From assembly GCA_009602725.1 (NCBI GenBank), contig WELB01000046.1:768491-787428 (forward strand): a stretch of DNA of 18,938 bases, written 5' to 3'. Numbering within the stretch: position 1 is the first letter of the stretch; each line of letters starts with the position of its first letter. Positions 8,702 through 18,255 of this stretch are shown one piece after another. A program made the position numbers and the translations under genes. The stretch comes from Spirogloea muscicola. Taxonomy: Eukaryota > Streptophyta > Zygnematophyceae > Spirogloeales > Spirogloeaceae. The notes beneath the pieces are model-generated. The model saw only the letters and a program-made list of their open reading frames with translations, made no database searches and was not told the DNA's origin.

Positions 8702-8830
8702 GGCTGCTCAGTATCCACGTGTGAGCAACAGCAGATCAGAGTAACTCGGAGCAGGAGAAGCGGCACTTTGCCGAGACCCGGAAGCAGCAGCCATAGCACG
8801 GCCAGCCCGCGCGTGGACCGCATGAGCCAA
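8702..8830 (-). mobile_element. Fragment g of the SDLRLL repeat family
   Basis: The minus strand encodes LAHAVHARAGRAMAAASGS, a spacer, and YSDLLLLTRGY ending at TGA 8708-8710. The reading frame is open through this segment. It is in opposite orientation to fragments a, b, c and e. Confidence 0.65.
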
Positions 8831-8880
8831 GGAGGAAGGACTCCTCTACTCTACCAATCACGACAACATACTAGGGAAGC

Positions 8881-8965
8881 TCAGTAGCCGCGAGTGAGCA
8901 ACATCAGGTCCGAGTAGCTCGAGGCAGGGTTCTTTCTTCTTTTTGGGGCAGGAAAGGCGCTGACC
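8881..8965 (-). mobile_element. Fragment h of the SDLRLL repeat family
   Basis: The minus strand encodes SSYSDLMLLTRGY with a stop at 8881-8883. Upstream sequence is not recognisably related beyond about 8965, so this is only the extreme C-terminal end. It is the repeat fragment closest to the DUF632 gene. Confidence 0.55.
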
Positions 8966-8999
8966 CGACCATGACCCTTCAGACCTTGTTGTTTCGGGC

Positions 9000-9290
9000 T
9001 TTCGGCTGGCTTGCACAGTCCCTCGCCTTGCTCGTCTCTCCTACAGTGGAATGTGCGATGCGCCTTCCTTCTTCCGTCGCTCCGGGCCCCGGGGGGGGTG
9101 GGGCACTCCGCCCACCCCCCCGCCCGCCGGGCCTGACCGGCGTGGACGGGCAGCGCAGGCTTCCCCCTTGTCCACGTGGCGGCGGCAAAGAGGGCGCCCC
9201 GCGGGCCCGGACCTTCCAGGAAGCGCAAGCGCGGGCCGCAACGCGCTCCCCCGCTCGCCGCACCACTCCGCCTTGCCTCCGCCACGACGT

Positions 9291-9324
<34 letters not shown>

Positions 9325-9398
9325 CATGGAGGCTATGGCCGCGCCTCTGCCCNGTCGCCGCCGCGGGCGCGGCGCCGCGTGAGGCGCGGGGGAGCTCC
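9000..9398 (+). promoter_or_regulatory. Promoter-proximal region and 5' leader of the DUF630/DUF632 gene
   Basis: This is GC-rich sequence directly upstream of ATG 9399. It contains a G-box palindrome CCACGTGG (9172-9179), eleven CGG units (9291-9323), and an upstream ORF from ATG 9326 (MEAMAAPLP...) to TGA 9380-9382 that ends 16 bases before the main start. The ambiguous base N at 9353 falls inside this upstream ORF, so its frame is not certain. At about 9001-9030 there is a decayed copy of the hairpin unit (GGCTGGC...CACAG). Long frames on both strands (for example 8881-9327 minus, 9041-9511 minus) are byproducts of CGG repeats. Confidence 0.55.
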
Positions 9399-12300
9399 AT
9401 GGGGCAGCGCGTGAGCCTGGGAGCGGGGCCGGCCGTGGCGGAGGCCAAGGCCCGCAAGCACGCCGTCAAGAAGCTCATCGCTGCGCGGCGGGTGCGGACG
9501 CCCCCCCCCACGACGTCCCTCCTCCCTCTCCTCCTCCTGCCTCCTTCCCTCCTCGTCTGGTTATGGTGGCCATAGCATGCCGCTTACTGCAACGAAAGCT
9601 GCCACTAAGCATGTCGGCGGCAGCCAAGCTGCCGAGCCGCACTGCTTGCAAGAGGCAATCGTCGCTCACTTCACGGACGCTGCGACGTGCTCTGGCGATG
9701 GCGGCAGGCCTTTGCGGACGCGCAGGCGGCGTACATGGAGTCGCTGCGCCTCGTGGCTGCCAACCTCTGGTGCGCTCTCCCGGCTGCCGCTGCGGCTGCG
9801 CTGCCCACGATGCAGCGCCGGCTGGCGTTGGCTGACAGCCCACGGCCGGCCCCTTCGCCATGTTTTCGCGAGCAGGAGGTTCTCGGAGGGCGAACAGCCG
9901 GCCGTCCCCAGCCTGCCGTCGGCGCCGCCAGCCTATGGCGGCACCCCGCCGAGGTCGCCCGTGCTCGCCGGCAGTGCTGCCCGGTTGGGCACCTTCCGTC
10001 CGCCACACTGGAGGAGCTCCGAGGACTCGGAGCCGTCGACGGAGGAGCTGCCGTCGGAGTTCCACCCGCCGCCGCCGCCGCCCCCTCACTTTGGGCCAAG
10101 GAGTGACGCCGGGAGTGAGCACCGGGGCAGTCGCGGAGGGCCAGGCCCCGACAGCTGGCAGATGGGGGACTGGGAGGTGGTGGCGGTAGCGGGCAGTCGC
10201 AATGTGTCGCCGCCGGCCACGCTGCAGCAGGCTGTGGCGAGCCTCGACGAGCTCTTCATCGCTGCCGCCGACAGCGGGCGGTCGTTTGTGCACCTCGTGC
10301 AGTCCCCGGTGGGCAAGGTGAAAATTTGCAATCAGCCACTTTGTCACTCTGTCTGGCACCGATCGACTTGGCGGTTTCGAGCTGCAGACCTCTGTTCTGC
10401 AGAGATGCCGGGAAGCAATACCTTGCCTCGACATTGACACAGTGGCGCCTGTGTCATCTTCACACCGCAGCTCGTCGCTAGGATGTTATAGACACCTGAA
10501 GGAGCTTGTTGGCTTCTGTGCAGGGGGCCGCCGCCCACAGGGAAATGAAGCCCAAGTTGGAGCAGGAAGTGGACTCGCCAGAGACCAGAGGAAGGCGGGA
10601 CAGGGTGGTCTTGCCGCCAGCAAGGAGGCCGTCGCTCGCAACCGTGGCGAGCGACGACGGTGAAGGCGGGAGCCCCGCGCCAAGGTGGAGCAGCAGCCAT
10701 GCGGAGACGCTGCGCTACCTGATGGAGTGGGAGCGGCAGCTCTGTGCTGAGGTCGAGGTGAGGGCTGCCAAGGCATTCTCCTCAGGTCCACTTCAGAGCT
10801 GATGGGGATAGCCGCATTGATACAGGGGATCACACCTTCCAATCAGTGTAGCGATCTCAGGTCACCAATGCTAACGGACTGGCATACGTGCCTTGCCTCT
10901 TATGTGCGTGGAAATTCTTCTGTGACTTATGCTACTAGTCCTCATCTACTGCTCACCTTTCTCCTTTCTCCTCTTCTGCCCAGTCAATGCTCCAAGTAAC
11001 TTGTTTTTCGCATTGTTTGCACAAGTGCAAGAGCCGGTGGTTGATGCGCTGACAAATTTGCCAGGCGCTATTAAGTGGATCCAGCAACGTTCCACCACAC
11101 TTACATTTTCTGACCATTCCACCTCGCACACCCTGCATTCTATTGTGGTTCCTCTGCCAGTCGGCGGAGGCCCGCCAAGCACGGCTGGCAAAGCAGCGCA
11201 AGCTGCTGGAGCGCAAGGTGCAGCACAACGTCGACCCCTCCAAGCTCACAGCCCTCAGGTACTGCAACTCCCTTTGGGGAAATTCTGCTGACAGCACAGT
11301 CTGTGTCATGTTCCAGCATAGCTCCAGCCTATGAAAGTTGGTAACTTGATCCTGTACCCAATGATTTGCTCAATAGCATGGACGCAGCATCCAAGGAGTA
11401 AGGCATTGTGCGTGGGCCACCCCTCCACAGTGATAACGTGGACAATCTGGAGGTGAAGCTTCAAGTGGCGAGGCACGCTGAGGAGGCCACCATGCTCGCC
11501 ATTGGCGAGCTCACTGCGCGGGGCCTTGGCCCGCAGCTGCTCCACCTCCTGGATAGGCATGTATACACTTCCCACGCACTAGCGCAGCAGCCGCAACTGG
11601 ACTGGTTTGGAAACTAAGATATAGCAGGTGATAAAGTATGTTGAGCAGGGAAGCATATTCTAGGCACCATCAAATCACCTCGAGATTGTCAAATGGCCAG
11701 TCACCTGGCAGAATGTATCAGACGCTGTGCTCACTTGTCCTGCTGACCAGCTGCTGATATGCTGGTTTTGAGTCTTCAAGCTCTTGACACTGAGACTCCT
11801 CTTTCCGGCTGGCCACAGCCTGCGGCGCATGTGGGACAGCATGGCAGATGCACATGGTGCGCAGCTTGGCGTGATCAGGCGGGGGTCTGACGCTGGGGCG
11901 TTTCACAGCTGGGAGGGGGCCCACCTTACCTCGCGGATGCACCTTGAGGCCACTATGCAGCTCGCTCAGGCCTGCCTGAGGTGGAAGGGCGCCCTGCAGT
12001 GAGTACACTGGCTGTCACGTCAGAGAAGCATGAGGCACATACGTGGCCGCGCTTGATGCTGTCATTGAATCATTTAAACCCGTGTTTAAATGATTCTGGG
12101 ACTTATACGACTGCGGAGCCTCTGAGTGCAGTTGTGGCAGAGGTATCCATGCTCAGGGTGTGCAACTTCAATTGGGTTGACATCTCGTTGAATGTCAGTG
12201 CCTTATTAGTGGAGAAAGTGGCTTATATTATGGGGATGGTAGAAGCGCTGACAAAGTGACTTTTGGCCTGTTTTATATAATTTGAAATCTGTTGATCAGC

Positions 12301-13003
12301 TGAGGCTGTCTGTCGTGGCTTGCTTGTTGTCAGGGCTGTGATGAGCCAAGAGAGGATGTACATTGAGGGGATGCTGGTCTGGCTATCTTTGAGCAAGCAG
12401 AAGCCGTTGCCTGCCGCCTCTGATGCTGACACGCCACCAGTACGGGTACGCCAGTCGCTGGGGGGTTCGCGCATTGCCGCACCTGCACCACCAGCAGCAG
12501 GCTTGGCGGCATCTCAGAGCTGCGCCAGCCCGACTGCGGAGCTCGTGGACCTGTGCATGGCCTGGCTGGCCGCACTGCAGAAACTTCCGCTCAAGGCTGC
12601 CGAGGAAGCACTTGGCGCTCTGGAGCGGGAGGTGCAGGCGCTTGCAAAGTCCCAGGGCGAGGAGCAAAAGCAGGCGGCAAGGGTGGAGGATGCGGCGGCG
12701 CGCCTCGCTCGCGTGGAAGCAGCCCTGCAGCAGGTTGATGTGGCCTATGAGGCCGCACAGCGCCAGAGTGCGGACCTTGCATCGTCACCATCAGTGAAGG
12801 CCGTCAAGCAGCTCATGAAGCGCCAGCGGAAGCTCAAGCTGGACGTAGACTGGAACCGCACGGTGCTGCACGAGCAGACCGAGAAGCTCTCCAGGATGGC
12901 TGCAGCCTCGCGCGAGGCCGGCCGCGCCCTTGTGCATACGCAGCTACCACATGCGCTGCTTGCAGTGACAGACTTTGCCAGGCGGCATGCTAGCCTCCAG
13001 TAG
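9399..13003 (+). CDS. DUF630/DUF632 protein (APSR1/NRG2 family), eight exons
   Basis: Exons: 9399-9491, 9708-9769, 9876-10317, 10524-10757, 11161-11258, 11431-11556, 11819-11998, 12334-13003; 1905 nt, 634 residues, stop TAG. DUF630 is residues 1-55: MGQRVS start, then AFADAQAAYMESL and LWRFSEGE, equivalent to the family's HxAYxxSL and RFxE. A proline run (116-122) follows. DUF632 runs from LDELFIAAADSGR (175) through HAETLRYLMEWERQL, LRRMWDSM, ERMYIEGMLVWL and LVDLCMAWLAALQKLP to about 520. A predicted coiled coil covers about 503-560, and a basic C-terminal helix follows. Related Arabidopsis proteins act in phosphate-starvation root responses (APSR1) and nitrate signalling (NRG2); transfer of either role here is inference. 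The usual MGCxxS start has Cys at position 3; here it is Gln, so myristoylation remains possible but the adjacent palmitoylation site is lost. Intron 6 (11557-11818) needs a GC donor (AG/GCATGT) to keep frame; the other introns are GT-AG. Exons 2 and 3 lie in different frames and are joined by a 106-base intron. Confidence 0.92.
12067..12096. repeat. Perfect 13-base inverted repeat in intron 7 of the DUF632 gene
   Basis: The arms are GAATCATTTAAAC (12067-12079) and GTTTAAATGATTC (12084-12096), separated by CCGT. Pairing is perfect across all 13 positions and stops at the flanking bases. The arms are AT-rich in a mixed-composition intron (11999-12333), so the structure stands out. It may be a folded-back insertion, a small MITE relic or a structural element in the pre-mRNA. 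Confidence 0.85.
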
Positions 13004-13011
13004 GACCCTGG

Positions 13012-13033
13012 AGGCCCTACTGAATTAGGGCCT
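13012..13033 (+). other. Hairpin just after the DUF632 stop codon
   Basis: AGGCCCTA (13012-13019) pairs perfectly with TAGGGCCT (13026-13033) across a six-base loop, nine bases after the TAG. It lies in the 3' untranslated region, and a role in mRNA stability or translation is only possible. Polyadenylation, not a hairpin, ends transcripts in this kind of genome, so I do not call it a terminator. Confidence 0.5.
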
Positions 13034-13094
13034 TCCCCGGGACATCCTTTTGACGCCCTTTACAGAAGAGCACCTTGCTGAACTGACAGATTGT

Positions 13095-13100
13095 AATAAA
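13095..13100 (+). terminator. Candidate polyadenylation signal of the DUF632 gene
   Basis: AATAAA lies 92 bases after the stop codon and overlaps TGTAA (13092-13096). It is the first such hexamer downstream of the gene and gives a 3' untranslated region of roughly 110-130 bases. It is a signal match only. Confidence 0.5.
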
Positions 13101-13852
13101 CTTCAGTCGACCTGCTCGGGCCATCCGCACCATAGGCAGATGGCAGCTCAAAAGAAGCTCAGAAGCTTCGCCCATGCGCATTTTCTCATTGACAAGCTGT
13201 GCATCTCAGTGGAGGTCAGGAAGGTCGCATGCAGGCTTTGAACCCATTGTGGCTTTCTGGGTTGATTTGCGTGGCCCTAAGGCTGTGATTCGCACTAGCC
13301 CTATGACATTAATGAAGAGCAAGATGACAAAAATTGCTGAACATTTGACCATTCACAACAGCAGGCACATTGAGCAAGAAATTTGTGCTGGCAAGACTTG
13401 CCTCTACAAGAAAACACCCGCCAAACCTAGTGACTTGAGCTATATTTGTTGCAAACGTGGCACAACACAAAGAAAGAGCAATACGACAGACATAACGCAA
13501 CCTACTAGACATACTCCAGTGCTGCCGTGCTTCCAGTTGCAGCTAGAAATGGTCTGTACACCATACATGAGGGACTCATTGGAGGCAAGTTCGTCAGATC
13601 TATGGACAGGTCTCCAAGTTTTTAGCATGTGTACAATTGGGCAGCCTTTTGCCCAGAAGGACAGAGCGCCGGCTGTGAATGTTACAAACGGTACAATGGG
13701 CCTCGCAAGGACCACATGGGTCCAACCTCCACATAGGGCCTGCAGGCGCCACGTGTGACAGTCGTGCCCAGTACCACATGATGTCACTTGCTGTATGCTG
13801 ACTACCAAGCATGCACATTGCTAATGTGGTACAATGGGCGCCCAAGGGGGAG
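13101..13852. other. Spacer between two convergent genes
   Basis: This contains the 3' flanks of the DUF632 gene (plus) and the F-box gene (minus). The frame 13174-13758 (plus, 194 codons, starting MRIFSL) is long for noncoding DNA but has no recognisable domain, no family motif and an unbiased composition, so I do not call it a gene. On the minus strand TGTAA occurs at 13681-13685, a weak candidate polyadenylation element for the F-box gene. No copy of the repeat family is visible here. Confidence 0.4.
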
Positions 13853-15870
13853 TCAGAACGAGTTCATCTCCAAGAAGTGTGTCCTGCGCTTGGCCAAGAG
13901 GTGCACAGCCTCTTTCAGTGGCTCCTCGAGCTTGCCACTCGTCCAATGATTGCCCTCCACTGGATGGCGCCCAAGCTTCTCAGCCGTTTCCGTCTCAAAG
14001 TCAACCTTCTGCTTGATATCTATGAGAGTGGCACCTCGCAGAACACCTCCATTCACTGTAAGCTCACTAGCATACCGCAGGCTCATCTTGAGATCCGGCA
14101 GCCGCGTCCTGGAGCAGCTGGAGGAGGGCTCCTGTGTCCTGCTGCCAAAGGCCTTCAGCTGCACAGCAAAGGCACAATTCCACTTCAGGCCCCCTCAATG
14201 ATTTCTGAAACAAAGAATCTGCCCCTAGAACCCTGCATTGGACATAGATATTCCTGACTAGTGACATCCAGTCACCAACGCATGTACCAAGGCCTGCTAT
14301 TGTGATGTTCTATTTGAATGTGACATGCTTGGATGGACCATGTCAGAGACTAGACAGCTTTCCATACACTATTGCATCATGCAATCCTCAACAAGATGTA
14401 GCTGAAGTAGCACTTCAGAAAGGAAGGATGAATATAAAAGCAGCTGCATTCAACTATTTGGTGAGCTGCAAGCTATTACATGCAACTCAAGAGAAGCATT
14501 CAGATACTGTCATACCTGCGTCCTGTTCATCACAAGAGTACCCTGCCCTTCAGCATCTGCGAGCACCAGGCTCTGAAGAGTGGGGTGCTCCGCAATGATC
14601 TGCTGAAGCAGGTAGTGCCTAGCTGCTGCCGCTATCAAGGAGCTGATTGTCCAGATGATGCGGACTTTGAGGTCTGTACAGGTGAAGGTATCGGAGTGGT
14701 CTGCGTCACAGGAAGTCAACTCCAGGTTGTTTGTGCCTGTGGGCTCATAAGCCACGTGCTTGTCAACGTCAATCGCCTCAGCGACCTGCTGCAGAGGCGA
14801 ACTGCTGGCTCCTCCCCATTCTTCGCTTGTGCAAAGAGTGCCCTCATGCCTGTCACTACCACTGTGGGGACTCTCTTGATCAGCTTTGTTCACAGGTGCA
14901 TGCCTCTCAAAGGCCGTGGCCCCTAGAATAACGCACGACTCCAATGTGGACCCGAATTGGGCATGCCATCTCAGCAGGGCCCCTTCGTTCACCCCAAGCT
15001 CAGCCCCGGGAAGCTCAATTCTCAATGTCTGAACCTCAGTGAAATTCCTGAGTACTTCACACGGTGAGTGGTGAGCAATGTCAAGGGGACTTGCTCTCGC
15101 CATACTCTCTGAACGTGTGAGCAGCTGCATTGCACCCTGAGCAATTCATGGAAAGAGGAACATCAGGTAGTGGAAAATGATGAGGCTCATACATCGTGCA
15201 AACACTGCCTTCTACTGACTTCTGGGCAGAGCAACCTTCTAAGGCCATCCATTTCCCTGATGTCATAGTCGCGGCTGTGTCTGCCAGACGTTAAGCAGGA
15301 GCTAGAAAACGCTGCTGGCAGCAAGGTACCAAACCTGCCTGCCATTAGCACCAACCTGCAAAGTTCGGCCCAAGCTGCTCATGAAACGCATGACGCGGCT
15401 GATAAGGCTTGTTGATGTCTCCTCCAGAATGTTGTATAACGGCTCATCTTCGTCAAGAATGCAGTCCACTCGAACGACAATATCGTCCACGAGTGGCACC
15501 AAGTGCTGGAAGCGCTTGGAGACTGCGGCACAAGAACCGAGCACTGCAACAAATGCATGACAGGAAGAACCTTATCACAAATCCCTCCCCTGTGAGAGTG
15601 CCTGCTTCTGAGGCAGTCACCTCTTTGCAGCAGGCTGCAATGAGGCCTTTAGCCTTCTGCAGGCTGCAGAAGGCCAAAGCCTTACCAGCAGGACTATCAG
15701 CTACCATGCATGTGTGACTCCGACCACAGAGATATGTTCAAGTAGTCACATGAGACTTGATATGAAAGCTAAGACCAGTCGAGCCTCTCACCTTTTACAT
15801 CGTGGATACTGTTGAGAATGAGGAGAATGACAGCGTCTGGTAGCCGGTCAAAGTGGTCACTTGAGGCCAT
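13853..15870 (-). CDS. AUF1: AUF1/AUF2-like F-box protein, four exons
   Basis: Exons in transcript order: 15870-15792, 15543-15356, 15124-14516, 14158-13853; 1182 nt, 393 residues, stop TGA. All three introns are GT-AG with matching phases (1, 0, 0). The F-box is at residues 6-50: FDRLPDAVILLILNSI, then SCAAVSKRFQHLVP. The rest matches the AUXIN UP-REGULATED F-BOX family over its length: VRVDCIL, LRNFTEVQTLRIELPG, LLRWHAQFGSTLESCVILGA (133-158 region), VRIIWTISSLIAAAARHYLL (243-262), TLQSLVLADAEGQG, VLRGATLIDI, and the terminal RRTHFLEMNSF. F-box proteins recruit substrates to SCF ubiquitin ligases. Arabidopsis AUF1 is auxin-induced and affects root auxin transport and cytokinin response; conservation of that role here is inferred. 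The start at 15870 has context ACCATGG and the family's usual N-terminal length; in-frame ATG 15882 would add MSRT. Residues about 165-235 are a polar, poorly conserved insert. It is convergent with the DUF632 gene. I see no broken frame. Confidence 0.92.
15652..15674. repeat. Ten-base inverted repeat in intron 1 of the F-box gene
   Basis: GCCTTCTGCA (15652-15661) and TGCAGAAGGC (15665-15674) pair perfectly around GGC. It sits inside the intron 15544-15791, away from the splice sites. Function is unknown. Confidence 0.6.
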
Positions 15871-16490
15871 GGTTCTGGACATGATGCGCCTCGCAGGAAT
15901 TCTGACCATGACAGCAAGTGCATGGTGAGACGCACGGTCTGCGCCTTCCTGCTTCGACAAGCAAGACAGGGCGGGTGTCCGGAAGGCGGCATGCAGTATC
16001 ATTCACCGCTGACGGTCTGTGGACAATTACCTGACGAGATGAGCAGCTGCTCGACTATCTCAGCAATTCCTGGACACGGCGCCCTTGGCTCTCTCAGCTT
16101 GCAATGAACAGTTGTCCATCTCCTCCTCACGGTAAGGCACAGCTCTAGTGAAACGTGGACATGCCGCGTGTGACTGCGACGGCAGAATGTGCGCCGACAG
16201 CGCAGCCTTCGAGCAGTGCGGAGCTCGTCGTTCGCAGCGTCCCAAAGTATCCCGACTGGAAGCCAGCTGAAGCGGCCTCGCAGCAGGGGGCGTCGCCGCT
16301 TGCGGCCGCGGCGGAGTCTGCGGCAGCGGCGGCGGCAGCCACTGGGATGGCGATGGAAACGGCGAGTCCTCACCGTCCAGAAGCAGCGCGGGGGAGGCGG
16401 GAAGGCGGCGGAAAGTGTTGGCAGGAGAAGCGCGACCGGGGGGGGCAATGTCGGCCCACACGAGCAGACGGCGCGGTAAAGAAGAAAGTG
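15871..16490 (-). promoter_or_regulatory. 5' leader of the F-box gene with a probable leader intron
   Basis: On the minus strand CATCTCGTCAG/GTAATT gives a good donor at 16030, and CATGGTCAG/AATTCC gives an acceptor at 15902. The 129-base intron (15902-16030) would leave a short leader exon (15871-15901) before the ATG. Upstream sequence to about 16490 is GC-rich with GCG/GCC runs (16303-16340), like the leaders of the other two genes. Frames here on both strands (16155-16502 plus; 15999-16520 and 16060-16587 minus) have alanine/arginine-rich composition and no motif, so I treat them as chance. The intron is inferred from splice signals only. Confidence 0.5.
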
Positions 16491-16655
16491 CTCGCCCATT
16501 GAGAATAGGGGCTGGAACAACCAGCCCGAAAAAGAATGAACAGAGTACGAGAAGGGGGCCAGGGGAAGCGCTAAGTAACAGAAACAAAGCTGCTACGAGA
16601 CACTCAGTAACCCCTGCTCAGCAGCCGCAGATCAGAGATGCTGGGCGGTAAAGGT
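16491..16655 (-). mobile_element. Fragment i of the SDLRLL repeat family
   Basis: The minus strand encodes PSISDLRLLSRGY with a stop at 16604-16606, nearly identical to the end of fragment d. The noncoding tail also matches d: GCAGCTTTGTTTCT, TTAGCGCTTCCCCTGG, CCCCTTCTCGTACT, ATTCTTTTT. It ends in a perfect hairpin GGGCTGG/CCAGCCC (16509-16515 with 16521-16527, loop AACAA). Only the last residues of the ORF are recognisable. It abuts the leader of the F-box gene. Confidence 0.7.
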
Positions 16656-16659
16656 GTGC

Positions 16660-17220
16660 ATGGACCGACGAGGAGGCCAGGTTCAGTTGGCAGTGGAGCG
16701 CATTCAGAGGGAAGAGAAAGCGCGGGGCGCATGAAATGACAGGGAGGAAAGGCAGTGCATCGACTGGGGCTCCGGAAACAGCCGCACACGTTGGCAGACA
16801 AAGGGCGGCCCGGCCCCTCTGTCTGGCGGCGACCGGCCAAGCAGAAGCGGGGTGCTCCCGTCCCCGCCTGCTGGGGGAGGCCACCGTCTGGCCGCCCTGC
16901 TGGATGAGCAGGCGGCCCGCCAGCACCGCCCGGTGGAGCCGATCGGACGGCTCCTGGAGCCGCCACTGGCCGGTCCGCCGTGGGCCGCCTGACCGTGGGC
17001 CGCCCTGACCTGCCCGCCACACTCGGCGGCAGCGGCAGCCGGCGCTCAAGCCGCCGTGCCGCCAGGTCTGGCGGACTCCTCGAATTGACGTGGACTCCTC
17101 CTTGCTCCTTCTGAGCTTACTCCCTTTCCCTCCCCCTCTCGCCCCCTGTCGGAGAGCCACTGTCTCTTTGAATGAGCGCCCACGCGCAGTAAGTGCCAGA
17201 GAGTAAGTTGTGGATTGCGC
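16660..17220. other. Gene-free repeat-associated stretch with GC-rich core
   Basis: 16722-16750 repeats sequence from 8421-8450 (GCGCGGGG-CGCATGAA-TGA-AGGGAGG). The core 16850-17060 is GC-rich and contains a short tandem repeat of CGTGGGCCGCC near 16979-17004. Minus-strand frames (16604-17020, 16618-17277) run through it, and one continues into fragment i, but the residues are proline/arginine/glycine-rich with no known motif. They could be a decayed upstream part of the element ORF or chance. Confidence 0.35.
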
Positions 17221-17224
17221 CTTG

Positions 17225-17505
17225 CAGCCCTTTCGGACCTGTGAAAGGCCAGCCCAAAAAGAATGGGCAAGGTCCAATTAGCCGTAAGGCGTCAAAACCA
17301 TACAGCTATGCAAGCGACTGCGGCGCACGGGAGCTTAATAAGCGCGAGACAGCATCCGCAAGGCCGAGTGACTTGCAGCTGGAGAAGAGGCTTCCCGGCG
17401 AGACCAGAAGCACCAGCCATGGCATGGCCTGCCCGCAAGTGCACTGCGTGAGCCTGGGACCGTTGGAAGGATATGGATAGCTGCATTTGGAACACCTTGG
17501 CAAGC
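17225..17505 (-). mobile_element. Fragment f of the SDLRLL repeat family
   Basis: The minus strand encodes VFQMQLSISFQRSQAHAVHL, then RAGHAMAGASG (about 17490-17400). A frame change follows, and then SALRMLSRAY with stop TAA at 17335-17337. It is a divergent but collinear copy of the family C-terminus. The tail hairpin region (GGCCAGCCCAAAAAGAATGG, 17247-17266) follows in the expected place. The frameshift makes it noncoding. Confidence 0.65.
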
Positions 17506-17865
17506 GACCCGGCGACGATGAAGCCGGGCAGCTGACCTTGCTGTCCCTGCCGACATCCGATGGCCCGCCGTGCAAGCCGCTACAGAAGGTCCAGCCATTG
17601 ACTGCCAAACGCCCCGTGCACGACTATCGCCATCGTCACAAAGTCATTGCCAGCTGGGTGATCAGCACAAATTCGCTCCTGACCACCTTGACAGCCGCGT
17701 GCCTTTTTCCTGCAAAATATTCTGGCATCTCACCCATAGCCTGTTTTTAACCAAAAATGAAGCAGCTCTTTCTGTGAAAGAAGCACCTCTTTCTATGAAA
17801 GTGCTGTATCTAACCGCCAAAGGGGGCGATGGCTTTGAGATTAAAACATGAGATTATGAAAGAGA
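17506..17865. other. Gene-free spacer between repeat fragments
   Basis: No gene or recognised repeat is present. A short imperfect direct repeat occurs at 17766-17780 (CTCTTTCTGTGAAAG) and 17786-17800 (CTCTTTCTATGAAAG). Frames 17487-17750 and 17570-17851 have no motif. Confidence 0.35.
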
Positions 17866-17869
17866 TGAT

Positions 17870-18125
17870 GACTCTTCCAGCAAAGGGCGATCGCTGAGAG
17901 GGCCAGCCCTCGGAAAGAGAACGAACAAAAGTCGTAAGGGGCCCGGAGGCGCTAAAGCACACAGCGACTCAAGTGGCCACTAGGTGCTCAACATCCCCTG
18001 TTGAGCAGCCGCAGGTCAGAGAAGACTAATTCCAAGCTGCGGGTTCCGTGTCCACAGCCAGATGCTGCAGCCAAAGCATGACCAGCACTCAGATGCAGCG
18101 CGTGTGCCATTAACGGCTGCAGCAA
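17870..18125 (-). mobile_element. Fragment j of the SDLRLL repeat family
   Basis: The minus strand encodes LMAHALHLSAGHALAAASG, a short spacer, and FSDLRLLNRGC with stop at 17988-17990. The tail includes TTTAGCGCCTCCGGGCCCCT and the hairpin unit GAGGGCTGGCCCTC (near 17892-17905). The frame is open through the recognised part. It points away from fragment d, which begins 130 bases further on in plus orientation. Confidence 0.68.
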
Positions 18126-18255
18126 AAGAAAGGCTAGGCAATACTCGGACAAGGTCCTGGGGGCTCAAAGGATAGAGCTTATGTATAGCTCAAGTACGCC
18201 GACCATCCGCGGGAAGACGAATTCTTCCCGTTGGCAATTGACACCCATGGGGCGC

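Noticed and set aside
9708-9900. A frameshift in the DUF630 region
   Set aside because: The apparent frame change is explained by the intron 9770-9875 with correct phase.
9577-10437. A continuous 286-codon plus-strand frame taken as one exon
   Set aside because: Only 9876-10317 of it matches the family. Exon 2 lies in another frame and joins through a 106-base GT-AG intron, giving LWRFSEGE.
9475-10440. 321-codon open frame on the minus strand opposite the DUF632 exons
   Set aside because: It is the antisense shadow of GC-rich coding exon 3 and its flanking introns. Composition is arginine/proline-rich with no domain, while the plus strand matches DUF630/DUF632.
13174-13758. 194-codon plus-strand frame between the convergent genes
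   Set aside because: No domain, no homology I can recognise, no codon bias and no supporting splice or promoter context. A search for expression or conservation would be decisive.
15999-16587. Minus- and plus-strand frames upstream of the F-box gene
   Set aside because: Alanine/arginine-rich translation from a GC-rich leader. They conflict with each other and with the predicted leader intron.
16604-17277. 219- and 138-codon minus-strand frames
   Set aside because: Only the last dozen residues of the 16604 frame match the repeat family. The upstream part is low-complexity and unsupported.
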